A DNA stretch of 24,781 bases, taken from positions 1 to 24,781 of the forward strand of contig NZ_JALAGU010000020.1 of NCBI RefSeq assembly GCF_022712275.1. The letters are read 5' to 3'. Numbering within the stretch: position 1 is the stretch's first letter; every line of letters starts with the position of its first letter. A program made the translations under genes and the position numbers. The notes beneath the pieces were generated by a model that saw nothing but the letters and a program-made list of their open reading frames with translations, made no database searches and was not told where the DNA came from. This document shows positions 1 to 6,961 of this stretch, piece after piece. Source of the stretch: Corynebacterium sp. (GTDB lineage Bacteria; Actinomycetota; Actinomycetes; Mycobacteriales; Mycobacteriaceae).

Positions 1-2
1 GG

Positions 3-191
3 AGGGAACCGGTGATCGAGTCTGCTGAGCCTGTCGAGTCTGCTGAGCCGGCGGGCGAGGAGCCGGGCAGGTCCTCGGCAACGGCGGTGGCTGTCGTGGA
101 GGCAGCGGATGCGGTGAGTGCTGTGAGGATGGCGAGGGACGCGGCGGTGAGGTGCCTGCGTGAGGATGACGAGGATGTCATGGGAGAGTAA
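3..191 (+). CDS. C-terminal fragment of an unidentified protein (5' end outside window)
   Basis: An open frame enters from the left edge and stops at TAA 189-191, giving about 62 residues with G/C-rich third positions. It begins with a duplicated hexapeptide, IESAEP-VESAEP, encoded by an imperfect 18-bp tandem repeat at 15-50. An Ala/Val-rich probable helix and an acidic end (CLREDDEDVMGE) follow. I do not recognise the family. In related actinobacteria holA (DNA polymerase III delta) lies convergent with rpsT, so position alone would suggest holA, but the residues do not identify it. A non-coding reading cannot be excluded because so little is visible. Confidence 0.4.
   Translation, partial: REPVIESAEPVESAEPAGEEPGRSSATAVAVVEAADAVSAVRMARDAAVRCLREDDEDVMGE
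15..50 (+). repeat. 18-bp imperfect tandem duplication
   Basis: Two adjacent 18-bp units, 15-32 and 33-50, share GAGTCTGCTGAGCC and differ at two positions. They encode [I/V]ESAEP twice in the reading frame that ends at 191. Confidence 0.7.
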
Positions 192-321
192 GCCCCTGAG
201 AGGTTGGGAGAGTGGACGATGCGGTGGTTGTCCGCACCTCACGGGAGCTTAGGGACGCCGGGTCACGAGGCAGTGGCGTTGATGTGGCAGCCCGGTGGTG
301 GGGGAGTGAACAGGTGGTTAC

Positions 322-416
322 GGGGCCATCGGGTTGGGGCCAGCGCCATCGGGTTGGGTCGATTTTCCGGGGAAACCGTCCCAACTGGATGGCACTGGGC
401 ACAAGGGGATGGCGCA
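322..416. repeat. Long imperfect inverted repeat between convergent genes
   Basis: The left arm (about 324-358) and right arm (380-414) are inverted copies matching at about 26 of 35 positions. The best-kept blocks are GCCATC, CCAG, GCCATC and GTTGGG. The left arm is itself a 20-bp-period direct duplication of GCCATCGGGTTGGG (325-338 and 345-358). The centre (359-379) contains a smaller dyad, TTTCC/GGAAA. The whole could fold into a stem of about 90 nt. It lies in the 192-561 gap, where no gene is convincing. It could be a transcription barrier between convergent genes, a REP-like or small mobile remnant, or a structured RNA. Confidence 0.6.
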
Positions 417-445
417 CGGCTGCGAAAAGACCCCACACACAGCAA

Positions 446-478
446 ACCGCCCGTCATCCGTGGAGAATGACGGGCGGT
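446..478 (-). terminator. Hairpin terminator candidate downstream of rpsT
   Basis: A perfect 12-bp stem, ACCGCCCGTCAT (446-457) with ATGACGGGCGGT (467-478), encloses a 9-nt loop. On the minus strand, the direction of rpsT, only a short TTT follows, so this is an L-shaped or weak intrinsic terminator. It lies about 85 nt beyond the rpsT stop and could also act for the rightward fragment ending at 191. Confidence 0.7.
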
Positions 479-561
479 GAGAGTGTCACAGGGACACTGG
501 GACCACAGGCAGCCAGGGCACCGACAACCGGCGCCGCAGAGGCGGACCTACAAGAGCCGAA

Positions 562-831
562 CTACTTGGCGGTGAGCTTGTTCAGCTCGGCAGCCAGACC
601 GGACTTCTTGTTGGCGGCGTTGTTCTTGTGGATGACGTGCTTGGTGGCGGCCTTGTCGTAGAGACGGGAGGCGACGCGCAGCTGAGCGGCGGCACCCTCG
701 GCGTCGCCGGCGGCGACCAGGGCGTGGAACTTGCGGGTCTCGGTGCGCAGGCGGGAACGGACAGCCTGGTTACGCTGACGGGCGAGCTCGTTGGTGAGGA
801 CGCGCTTCTTCTGCTGCTTGATGTTGGCCAT
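562..831 (-). CDS. rpsT: 30S ribosomal protein S20
   Basis: The 89-residue product is a normal-length S20, a primary 16S-binding protein of the small subunit. It starts MANIKQQKKRVLTNE and carries the family's Lys/Arg-rich helices and the KHVIHKNNAANKKSGLA segment near the C-terminus. The ATG at 829-831 is preceded on the minus strand by GAAGAGGT about 6 nt away, which supports this start. The gene is monocistronic as far as visible, with a long upstream leader (832-1030) and a strong hairpin downstream. rpsT close to lepA is common in actinobacteria; here several genes lie between them. Confidence 0.97.
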   Translation of the reverse strand: MANIKQQKKRVLTNELARQRNQAVRSRLRTETRKFHALVAAGDAEGAAAQLRVASRLYDKAATKHVIHKNNAANKKSGLAAELNKLTAK

Positions 832-921
832 GGGGAATACCTCTTCCTGAACGGTGAATCTGGCGATACTTCTGATCGTTCGCCACTTCCGTGCGGGTCA
901 GCCGCAGACACGGTCTCTGAC

Positions 922-945
922 ATCCGGCCCAAGGTCCTGCCGGAT
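922..945 (-). promoter_or_regulatory. Stem-loop in the rpsT 5' leader region
   Basis: A perfect 7-bp stem, ATCCGGC with GCCGGAT, encloses a 10-nt loop, about 90 nt upstream of the rpsT start. It may be part of the untranslated leader of rpsT, which is known in some bacteria for autogenous control by S20. The promoter itself is not clear to me. Confidence 0.3.
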
Positions 946-1030
946 GCGGTGAATGCGCCACGCACGGTCGCGGGTCAACCTGATACACCCTACACGCGTG
1001 CAGCGCAGTGCCCTAATTCACGCCTCACAC

Positions 1031-2098
1031 TCACGCCTCATCGAAGCCCCGGGACGTCCTGCCCGTCGGCGGTGCAGCCACCGGAGGACGCATCTTCCCA
1101 CCCAGCAGCTCCTCGATCTGCACCGCAGCCTGGAGTACCGGCACCCAGCGCATGTCCTTGAGTACCCGCCCCGGCGACCCGAGCTCCCCGTCGGAGGCGA
1201 GATAGGGGATCAGCCCTGCCCGGGCCGCGCCGACGGCCCCGGCCAGCATCGCCTGCCGGGCCTCCATGTCGGTGAAGCTCCGGGAGGTGGCGCGCAGCAG
1301 CGGGCCCGGGGTCTCTGACGACTTCGCACGGGACTCCGGCGCGATCCACCAGTGGGACGTCGCCGGCGCCTCAGGCACCAGGGACTCCTTGTTCGTCCAC
1401 GGCGCCCCGCCCGACCACACCTGCGGGGCGTAGCCGAGGAAGATGTAGCCGAGGATCTCGCCCAGCACAGCGAGCCGCTCGGTGTCGGTCAGCCCCTCAT
1501 GCAGTCGCACCTGGTACCAGGCCTTCTCCGGGGTCAGCGGGGACTGCGGTGCCAGGCCCGGCTGTCCGCCCCTGATGCGGCAGGTGAAGGCACCCGACCG
1601 GTCGGCGGTGCGTCCTGCCCCGTAGTAGTCGACCGAGATGCCGATAGCCGCGACCCTCTCGACCGCCGTCGCCCAGGCTGCTGCAGCATCCGGAATGGAG
1701 ACCGGCTCGCGCTCGCGCCACGGGTACTCCCGGTTGCCGTCGACCTCGCGGAAGAGGTCGGTATCGACCACGTAGTTCACCTCGCCACCGTCGGTGCCGG
1801 GCAGGGTGACCAGTGCGTCCTTGTCGTCGGTGCGCAGTCCGTTGGAGTAGGCCTCGATCTCGGGGATGAGCATGGAGGTCCTCGAGGTGGTGGGGGCGTC
1901 CTTCCGGTAGCGCTCGCGGTAGCGACGGTAGATCTGCAGTGTCGCCTCGACCGCGTCGGACAGGGAGTGCTCGCGCTGCCGCACCGCGAAATCGAGCAGA
2001 ATCGGCACCGTCCGGTTACGGTCGAAGGCGTTGCGCAGTCCCCAGATCTCCAGCTCGAACGCCTCGAAAGGGGTGAGGGTCCTGGTGGTCTCAGTCAT
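1031..2098 (-). CDS. Uncharacterised protein with a degenerate ImmA/IrrE-like motif
   Basis: The 355-residue protein has no signal peptide or membrane segment. The start is supported by GAAAGGAGAG about 8 nt before the ATG at 2096-2098. Residues 1-85 are helical and charged. Residues 195-222, containing RLHEGLTDTERLAVLG and EILGYIFLGY, resemble the segment of ImmA/IrrE and ArdC-type zinc peptidases that reads L-x-H-E-L-G-H-x-x-L-G-H. In the best by-eye alignment the metal-binding and catalytic positions are replaced (H to E, E to I, H to Y, H to Y). If the homology is real, this is a catalytically dead peptidase fold used for binding or structure. The resemblance is weak and inferred. The gene is separate from the repair operon next to it. 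Confidence 0.85.
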   Translation of the reverse strand: MTETTRTLTPFEAFELEIWGLRNAFDRNRTVPILLDFAVRQREHSLSDAVEATLQIYRRYRERYRKDAPTTSRTSMLIPEIEAYSNGLRTDDKDALVTLPGTDGGEVNYVVDTDLFREVDGNREYPWREREPVSIPDAAAAWATAVERVAAIGISVDYYGAGRTADRSGAFTCRIRGGQPGLAPQSPLTPEKAWYQVRLHEGLTDTERLAVLGEILGYIFLGYAPQVWSGGAPWTNKESLVPEAPATSHWWIAPESRAKSSETPGPLLRATSRSFTDMEARQAMLAGAVGAARAGLIPYLASDGELGSPGRVLKDMRWVPVLQAAVQIEELLGGKMRPPVAAPPTGRTSRGFDEA

Positions 2099-2135
2099 GA
2101 AAGTACTCTCCTTTCACTGACGAGTGTGCCACGGA

Positions 2136-2744
2136 TCACCACACCCCCGAGCTACCCCTGCGCCACGAGCCGACCAGATGCGTGTCGACGATGCCCACGG
2201 CCTCCATCAGAGCGAACATCGTCGTCGGCCCGACGAAGGCGAAACCGCGCTTCTTCAGCGCCTTCGCCAGTGCCACGGACTCCGCCGAGGTCGTCGGGAT
2301 CTCCCCGATACTCTCCGGCTCCGGCGTGCGTTCCGGCGCGAAGGACCAGATGAAGGACGCCAGGTCCCGGTCTTCTGTGTTCCCGCTGCCCCGCATGGCC
2401 ACCGTGGCCCGGGCATTGTTCAGTGTCGCGAGGACCTTGCGACGGTTGCGCACGATGCCGGCGTCCGCCATGAGACGTTCCACGTCCACGTCGGTGAAGG
2501 CGGCGACCGCGTCCGGATCGAAGTCGGCGAAGGCGGCGCGGAACGCCGGACGTTTACGCAGGATCGTCGCCCAGCTCAGCCCGGACTGGAAGGCCTCCAG
2601 GCTCAGCCGCTCGAACATGCCCTGCTCGGTGCGGACCGGCATGCCCCATTCGGTGTCGTAGTAGTCGCGAAGCAGCGGGTCGGACGCGGCCCATGCCGGA
2701 CGCGCCAGCCCGTCGTCACCGGTGATGAGTCCTGAGTCGCTCAT
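2136..2744 (-). CDS. tag: DNA-3-methyladenine glycosylase I
   Basis: The 202-residue protein removes 3-methyladenine from alkylated DNA as the first step of base excision repair. It matches Tag along its length: YYDTEWGMPV at 28-37, LSLEAFQSGLSWATILRKR at 48-65 with the conserved Glu50 and Trp58, AGIVRNRRKV at 95-104, and LKKRGFAFVGPTT at 163-175. Compared with E. coli Tag, zinc ligands Cys4, His17 and Cys179 are replaced by Pro16, Tyr29 and Ser193, and only His189 (His175) remains. The start ATG (2742-2744) overlaps the alkB stop by 4 nt (ATGA), indicating translational coupling. It is the last gene of the leftward repair operon. Confidence 0.95.
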   Translation of the reverse strand: MSDSGLITGDDGLARPAWAASDPLLRDYYDTEWGMPVRTEQGMFERLSLEAFQSGLSWATILRKRPAFRAAFADFDPDAVAAFTDVDVERLMADAGIVRNRRKVLATLNNARATVAMRGSGNTEDRDLASFIWSFAPERTPEPESIGEIPTTSAESVALAKALKKRGFAFVGPTTMFALMEAVGIVDTHLVGSWRRGSSGVW

Positions 2745-3412
2745 GAGTCCATTCCTGTCACGCGCATGGTGATGTTCAGCCTGCCGGTGATGCCGCACTC
2801 GTCCGGCGCGGTGCCGTCGAAGACCCTGGGGACGCCGTGGAAGTTCCACCGTGCGGGGCCACCGAAGACGAAGGCATCTCCGGAACGCAGCTCGACATCG
2901 GTGTACGGCTTCGTGCGGGTCTCGGCGTTGCCGAAGCGGAAGCGGCAGGTGTCGCCGATCGACAGCGAGACGACCGGGGCGGGGGAGGACTCGTCGGCGT
3001 CGCGGTGCATGCCCATCGTCGCGCCCGGGCCGTAGTGGTTCGCCAGCAGGCTGTCGGGTGTGTACGTCGGATCGCCGGTGACCATCCGGCCGACCTTCAC
3101 CGCCCAGTCCGGCATCGGCAGGATGCGGGCGTTGTTGACGTCGACGGCATTCCGGGAGAACCCGTTGCCGGCCCAGTGCCAGCCCAGGGAGAGCATCTCC
3201 ACGCTCATCTGCCCGGAGCCGTAGCGGGGGCGCCGCGGCGGGACCGGACCGTTGCACCACTGCCGGTACTGGCGGACGATCCACTGCTGCTGGTCCATGG
3301 TCAGCCAGTCAGGCAGGAACCGTGCCCCGGACGGCAGGTCGACCGGTTCGCGGGGTGGTTCGGGCATGTCGAACAGTCCGTGCTGGTCGGGTTCTGACGG
3401 CACAGCAGCCAC
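2741..3412 (-). CDS. alkB: AlkB-family alpha-ketoglutarate-dependent dioxygenase
   Basis: The 223-residue protein belongs to the Fe(II)/2-oxoglutarate AlkB family, which directly reverses 1-methyladenine and 3-methylcytosine lesions. The iron-binding triad is visible as His136-x-Asp138 (MHRDADE) and His192 (NFHGV), and the 2-oxoglutarate arginines lie in GRLNITMR (Arg211, Arg217). NHYGPGATMG precedes the first ligands as expected. The start is GTG at 3410-3412, immediately after the TGA of the upstream gene, so expression probably depends on coupling; a further GTG lies nine bases downstream. It overlaps tag by 4 nt. Pairing of alkB with tag makes an alkylation-repair unit; no ada-like regulator is seen in the window. 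Confidence 0.95.
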   Translation of the reverse strand: MAAVPSEPDQHGLFDMPEPPREPVDLPSGARFLPDWLTMDQQQWIVRQYRQWCNGPVPPRRPRYGSGQMSVEMLSLGWHWAGNGFSRNAVDVNNARILPMPDWAVKVGRMVTGDPTYTPDSLLANHYGPGATMGMHRDADESSPAPVVSLSIGDTCRFRFGNAETRTKPYTDVELRSGDAFVFGGPARWNFHGVPRVFDGTAPDECGITGRLNITMRVTGMDS

Positions 3413-3976
3413 TCAGGACCAGCCGTGCTCGGTGCGCAGTGCGCCGGCGATGCGGTCGTAGCGTCGTTCCGGCATGGAGACGCCGCGACGCTGGATCCGG
3501 GCCTCGGGGATCTCCACCACGCGGTCGATGCGGACCCAGCACTTGTTGCCCTTGGGGTCCCAGAGTCCGGTGCCGATGGGGATCCAGTTGTCGTCGGTGC
3601 GGTGTTCCGGGTTCGAGCTGATGAGCATGCCGAGCAGGGTGTGCTCGTTGCGTCCGATGATGAGGCAGGCGCGCATCTCGGGGGCAGCGTCCCGGGCGCG
3701 GACGACGCCGTACCAGACGACCTCGCCGGGATCGACCTGCCCGTCCATGTCGGGGGCGTAGATCACCGGGCGGGCCAGGGTGCCGGTCGGCACGGTGACG
3801 GTGACCGAGCGGTCCTCACGCTCGACGGTCGGGCCATTGGACAGTCCGAGGTTGGCGTGCAGCTCATCGATGCCGCGGTCGAGGTGGCCGCGGTGGTGGA
3901 AGTGACGCTCGATGAAATGCCGGGCCCTGCGGACGGGATTGCTGTGGGTGCGGGCAGGCTCCGTCATGGCCACCAT
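3413..3976 (-). CDS. PemK/MazF-like family protein
   Basis: About 187 residues. After a basic N-terminal extension (residues 1-70), the core reads VIYAPDMDGQVDPGEVVWYG, then LIIGR, LGMLISS and WIPIGTGLWDP. This is the strand order of the PemK/MazF toxin fold as found in a stand-alone actinobacterial branch. The family contains endoribonucleases, but activity here is not shown and no antitoxin gene precedes it. I chose the ATG at 3974-3976 because AAGGTAGGG lies 5 nt upstream; an ATG three codons later is an alternative. Its stop abuts the alkB GTG, making a PemK-like, alkB, tag operon. Confidence 0.8.
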   Translation of the reverse strand: MVAMTEPARTHSNPVRRARHFIERHFHHRGHLDRGIDELHANLGLSNGPTVEREDRSVTVTVPTGTLARPVIYAPDMDGQVDPGEVVWYGVVRARDAAPEMRACLIIGRNEHTLLGMLISSNPEHRTDDNWIPIGTGLWDPKGNKCWVRIDRVVEIPEARIQRRGVSMPERRYDRIAGALRTEHGWS

Positions 3977-4027
3977 GGTAGCCCTACCTTGGTTCAGTTG
4001 CCGCTTCGTCGCCACGGGCCCGGAATG

Positions 4028-5479
4028 CTACCCGTCGTTGTCTCGTCGGGTCTGTGACCGCAGGTCCTCGAAGTCGCCCTGGGTGGCCTCGAGACCGGTG
4101 ACCGGGGTGTCCTCGAGCAGCGTGCCGTCGGCGGAGACGACCGCGCCTCCGTGGTGCTGCGCCTTCTCGGATGCAGCCTCGTCGATGTGGGTGACGACCT
4201 CGTCGACCTTCTCGCGCAGACCGTGGTGGTGGGCCTCTGCCGGGATGCGCATGACAGCTCCGTCGGACTCGCGGATCTCCAGGCCGTGGGCGGCGAGGAC
4301 CTTCTTCTGTTCGACCGCCCCGTGGCGTCCGGCGGCCTTCTGGGCGTCCTGGAACATGGTGGTGCGTCCGCGCAGGATGCGGCGGATGAGCCTGCGCTCG
4401 CGGAAGGGCTTGCCGACCAGTGACAGCAGGACGCCAGCGACGATGTAGCAGGCGATCAGGATCCAGCCGTGGGTGTAGCCGGGGCCGACGCCGTAGACGA
4501 GTTCCTTGAGCATCTCGGTGATGCCGTTGCCGACGACGCCGCGGGAGATCCATTCGAAGAACCGGGGCATCATCCAGATCGGCAGTGCGCCACCGGAGGC
4601 CGGCATCGACAGGAAGATGCACATGAGCATCGCGGGCACGGCGACGAAGCGTCCGACGAAGTAGGAGACGCCGTTGACGGCCGCGCCGATGGCGAAAGCC
4701 CAGACGAAGCCGAGTCCCCACAGTGCCCAGAAGTGACCGGTGATCGCACCGAGGATCGGGTCGACGAGCAGGGCGGAGAGGAAGCTCAGCAGGACCGCGG
4801 TGCAGGCGATGATGAAGAAGCGGACGCGCCGGCCCAGTGGACCACCCATGAGTCCGACGAACATGGCGGCGAGGTAGCCGGAGATGCACCAGGCGATCAT
4901 GAGGTACATGGGGGTCATGCCGATGTCGTGCGCGGGCAGGGGAGCGAGGTCGTCGACAGCCGGGGTCTCGTCCTGTCCGAGGGCGGGCAGTACCGGTGTG
5001 ACGATCTTCGGGATGATGTTCGCTGCCTGGGCCTGAAGGGCGGAGGCGGTGATGAGCGTGTGGGAGTCCACGTCATAGGCGGCGGCGAGCTCGCCGTCGC
5101 TGACCTGCCGGGTGGCGGTGGTGTAGTCGGGGAGGTTCTCGAACGCGATCGCGCCGGGCTCGCCCCGGTCGGCGGCGGCCTGGAGGGTCCGGGTCTCCTC
5201 GACGGTGCCGACGACGCCGATGGGGGCGTCGCGCGGGGCGGCGTGCTGGAAGGGGGCGACGTAGCAGAGGATGAACATGATGAGCATGAACACGGGCATC
5301 CACAGCTGGGAGAGCACCATCTGGACATTGGGGTGCTGTGCGCCGTACCAGCGTCGGTAGGCCGACTTCTTCGGCGGCATCGCGTAGACGAGGTGGTCGG
5401 TGTGCTGGTCGGTGTGCTGGTCGGTGTGCTGGTCGGCGGAGGACGCCTCGCTGTGTTCAGAGTGTTCAGTTGTATCCAT
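4028..5479 (-). CDS. YhgE/Pip or ABC-2-like multi-pass membrane protein
   Basis: The 483-residue protein has a hydrophilic N-terminus (1-48), a first membrane helix near 58-75 (MPVFMLIMFILCYVAPF) and an extracytoplasmic domain of about 130 residues. Five or six further helices follow between about 195 and 370, then a charged cytoplasmic tail rich in His, Glu and Arg. This one-plus-five layout with a large outside loop resembles YhgE/Pip and ABC-2 permease-like proteins; the substrate is unknown. Residues 5-30 are rich in His and Asp because of DQHT repeats. The ATG at 5477-5479 has no clear ribosome binding site, but GATAAT lies exactly 6 nt upstream, so the mRNA may be leaderless. Confidence 0.85.
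   Translation of the reverse strand: MDTTEHSEHSEASSADQHTDQHTDQHTDHLVYAMPPKKSAYRRWYGAQHPNVQMVLSQLWMPVFMLIMFILCYVAPFQHAAPRDAPIGVVGTVEETRTLQAAADRGEPGAIAFENLPDYTTATRQVSDGELAAAYDVDSHTLITASALQAQAANIIPKIVTPVLPALGQDETPAVDDLAPLPAHDIGMTPMYLMIAWCISGYLAAMFVGLMGGPLGRRVRFFIIACTAVLLSFLSALLVDPILGAITGHFWALWGLGFVWAFAIGAAVNGVSYFVGRFVAVPAMLMCIFLSMPASGGALPIWMMPRFFEWISRGVVGNGITEMLKELVYGVGPGYTHGWILIACYIVAGVLLSLVGKPFRERRLIRRILRGRTTMFQDAQKAAGRHGAVEQKKVLAAHGLEIRESDGAVMRIPAEAHHHGLREKVDEVVTHIDEAASEKAQHHGGAVVSADGTLLEDTPVTGLEATQGDFEDLRSQTRRDNDG
5390..5436 (-). repeat. 12-bp tandem repeats encoding DQHT
   Basis: Three identical 12-bp units (5401-5412, 5413-5424, 5425-5436; TGTGCTGGTCGG on the plus strand) follow a partial, diverged copy at 5390-5400. 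They encode DQHT repeats in the N-terminal tail of the membrane protein. The unit length is a multiple of three, so copy-number change would alter tail length without breaking the frame. Confidence 0.9.
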
Positions 5480-5485
5480 AACGGG

Positions 5486-5491
5486 ATTATC
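5486..5491 (-). promoter_or_regulatory. -10 element of a probable leaderless promoter for the membrane protein
   Basis: GATAAT on the minus strand lies 6 nt before the ATG at 5479. The rest of 5495-5739 holds no convincing gene. It has small dyads such as GAGCA/TGCTC (5709-5723) and a CCTTAAGG palindrome near 5700, which may end transcription of the gene stopping at 5740. Confidence 0.4.
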
Positions 5492-5739
5492 TTAACTGGC
5501 CGCAGGGGGATGTCCGTACAAGCGGGGATCAGATGCAGGGACGCACCGGTCGGGACAGGGGGCTGATCGTCCCCGTCATGCGCCTGACTCAGTAGCTGTC
5601 AGCGTGGTAGGTGCGCCCTGGTGTGCTACCTGCTACCCTCGGGGCTATAGCTTCGACTTGAGTGGATTACAGCTGGGTTCCCGAATGGGAGTAGGGCCTT
5701 AAGGGCCTGAGCATCCTTTGCTCCTGGGGTCGGAGCTTT

Positions 5740-6759
5740 CTACTTGCCGGTGGCCTGGTGCTTGATGATGTCCAGACCCTTCTCCGGATCTTTGAGGAGC
5801 TGCGACACCACGAGGTCCACAGCCTGGCCGGAGTAGCTGTACCAGGGGTTACCGTCGGTCTCGGTATGGGAGTCGTAGCCGAACCGTGGATCATTCTTGA
5901 AGTCGAAAACCTTGACGAAGTATCCCCAGTGCGCACGGTTGAACTCGGGCTTCACCTCTCCGTTGAGCATCACCTGTGCCTGCTTCTTCCTGAGCCTCCG
6001 ATTGACTTCCGCTACGGCCTGGTTCATCCGGAAGGGGTACTTGGTCTTCGGATCCTTGAGATCCTTGACGATGGCGATACCGGTACCCGCCTCCTTGTCG
6101 ACGAAGACCGACAGGTCTGCCTCCTTCGCCTTGTTCACCAGTCGAAGGTTGGTGTCGTAGGTGAAGGCGTACCGCATGTTGCCGTCATTGCCGGCGTTGT
6201 TGCGGGTCTCTTCCCAGAGAGTCAGTAATCGTTCTGCCACTTCAGGTTCATATTTGGTGCGGACCTGTTCCGGCTCGAATAAGGTCCGGTTGACGACCAG
6301 TGCGAGATGGTTCTCGGGAATCAAATCCGCTACGGACTCGGCGTGCAGTTCCTCGAGCTTGTCGGCGAAGTTGGAGACGCAGGCTTGGAGCAGTGGACCG
6401 TAGATCATGTCGTACTCATCGACGACAAAGTGGGTCGCAGTGTTCCGGAAGCGAATGATCTCGTCCATGTTGCGGCGGAGGGGATCCTTGTCGTTGGTGA
6501 ACACTTTGCGCAGGCAGTCTTCCAGCGCGAGGGTACGTCCCGAATCGCCGGGGTAGTAGATGGCGCGGTTCCCGCCCATCTTGACGAGATGCGCCTTGAG
6601 CATGAGTTCCCAGGCGTTGCAGAGGAAGATGACGCAGGCTTCCGCATGGTTTCCCAGGGTCGGACGGTTGTAGAGCTCGACAGCGAGGACGAAAGACTCC
6701 CTACTCTTGGAGAGGAGTCGATCTGCAGTCGACGGTGCGGGTTCCTGTGCTGTAGTCAC
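5740..6759 (-). CDS. DUF3644 protein with HEPN-type motif, probable defence gene
   Basis: About 339 residues. The N-terminal half matches the DUF3644 pattern: LLSKSRESFVLAVELYNRP, then FLCNAWELMLKAHLVK, IYYPGDSGRTLALEDCLRK, and DPLRRNMDEIIRFRNTATH. The last piece gives Arg105-Asn-x-x-x-His110, the R-x4-H signature of HEPN ribonucleases. The C-terminal half contains YPFRMNQAVAEVNRRL, FNRAHWGYFVKVFDF and a final helical region, and may be a DNA-binding or effector part. I chose GTG 6757-6759 because TATTAT (minus strand, 6766-6771) lies exactly 6 nt upstream, typical of leaderless genes; a start 16 codons earlier is possible. The gene is divergent from lepA. HEPN proteins are frequent in phage-defence islands, but function here is inferred. 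Confidence 0.85.
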   Translation of the reverse strand: MTTAQEPAPSTADRLLSKSRESFVLAVELYNRPTLGNHAEACVIFLCNAWELMLKAHLVKMGGNRAIYYPGDSGRTLALEDCLRKVFTNDKDPLRRNMDEIIRFRNTATHFVVDEYDMIYGPLLQACVSNFADKLEELHAESVADLIPENHLALVVNRTLFEPEQVRTKYEPEVAERLLTLWEETRNNAGNDGNMRYAFTYDTNLRLVNKAKEADLSVFVDKEAGTGIAIVKDLKDPKTKYPFRMNQAVAEVNRRLRKKQAQVMLNGEVKPEFNRAHWGYFVKVFDFKNDPRFGYDSHTETDGNPWYSYSGQAVDLVVSQLLKDPEKGLDIIKHQATGK

Positions 6760-6765
6760 AGGAAA

Positions 6766-6771
6766 ATAATA
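6766..6771 (-). promoter_or_regulatory. -10 element for the DUF3644 gene (leaderless)
   Basis: TATTAT on the minus strand, 6 nt before the GTG start, would place transcription start at or next to the start codon. A clear -35 box is not seen. Confidence 0.5.
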
Positions 6772-6950
6772 GCGGGGACGGAGGAAGCAACTGCCGGAGA
6801 CTCGCACGGATGTGCTGGGCCCGCCCTGTTGGTGGAGCGAAGGAGGTCAGCTCGCCAGCAACCCCATCCGGACAGTAGGAGGGACGCCACTTGGTAGGCT
6901 CGACCCGATATCCACCTGCCCGGCACCCCGGGTCAGGGCAGCGCATCACC

Positions 6951-6956
6951 AGGAGG
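6951..6956 (+). promoter_or_regulatory. Ribosome binding site fixing the lepA start
   Basis: A perfect AGGAGG lies 5 nt before ATG 6962. It decides against the in-frame ATG upstream at 6812, which would add 50 atypical residues. Confidence 0.9.
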
Positions 6957-6961
6957 ACCCC

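Noticed and set aside
4469..5566. Long open frames opposite the membrane protein, and similar ones opposite lepA, the MHS carrier and the permease
   Set aside because: They are Asp/Gly/Glu-rich or Arg-rich shadows of G/C-biased real genes and show no domain character.
5570..5735. tRNA-like appearance (GGTAGG stretches, GGGTTCCCGAA)
   Set aside because: No cloverleaf with a proper T-arm, anticodon stem and acceptor stem could be drawn.
6812..6961. Upstream in-frame extension of LepA by 50 residues
   Set aside because: The AGGAGG site at 6951 and the normal LepA N-terminus fix the start at 6962.
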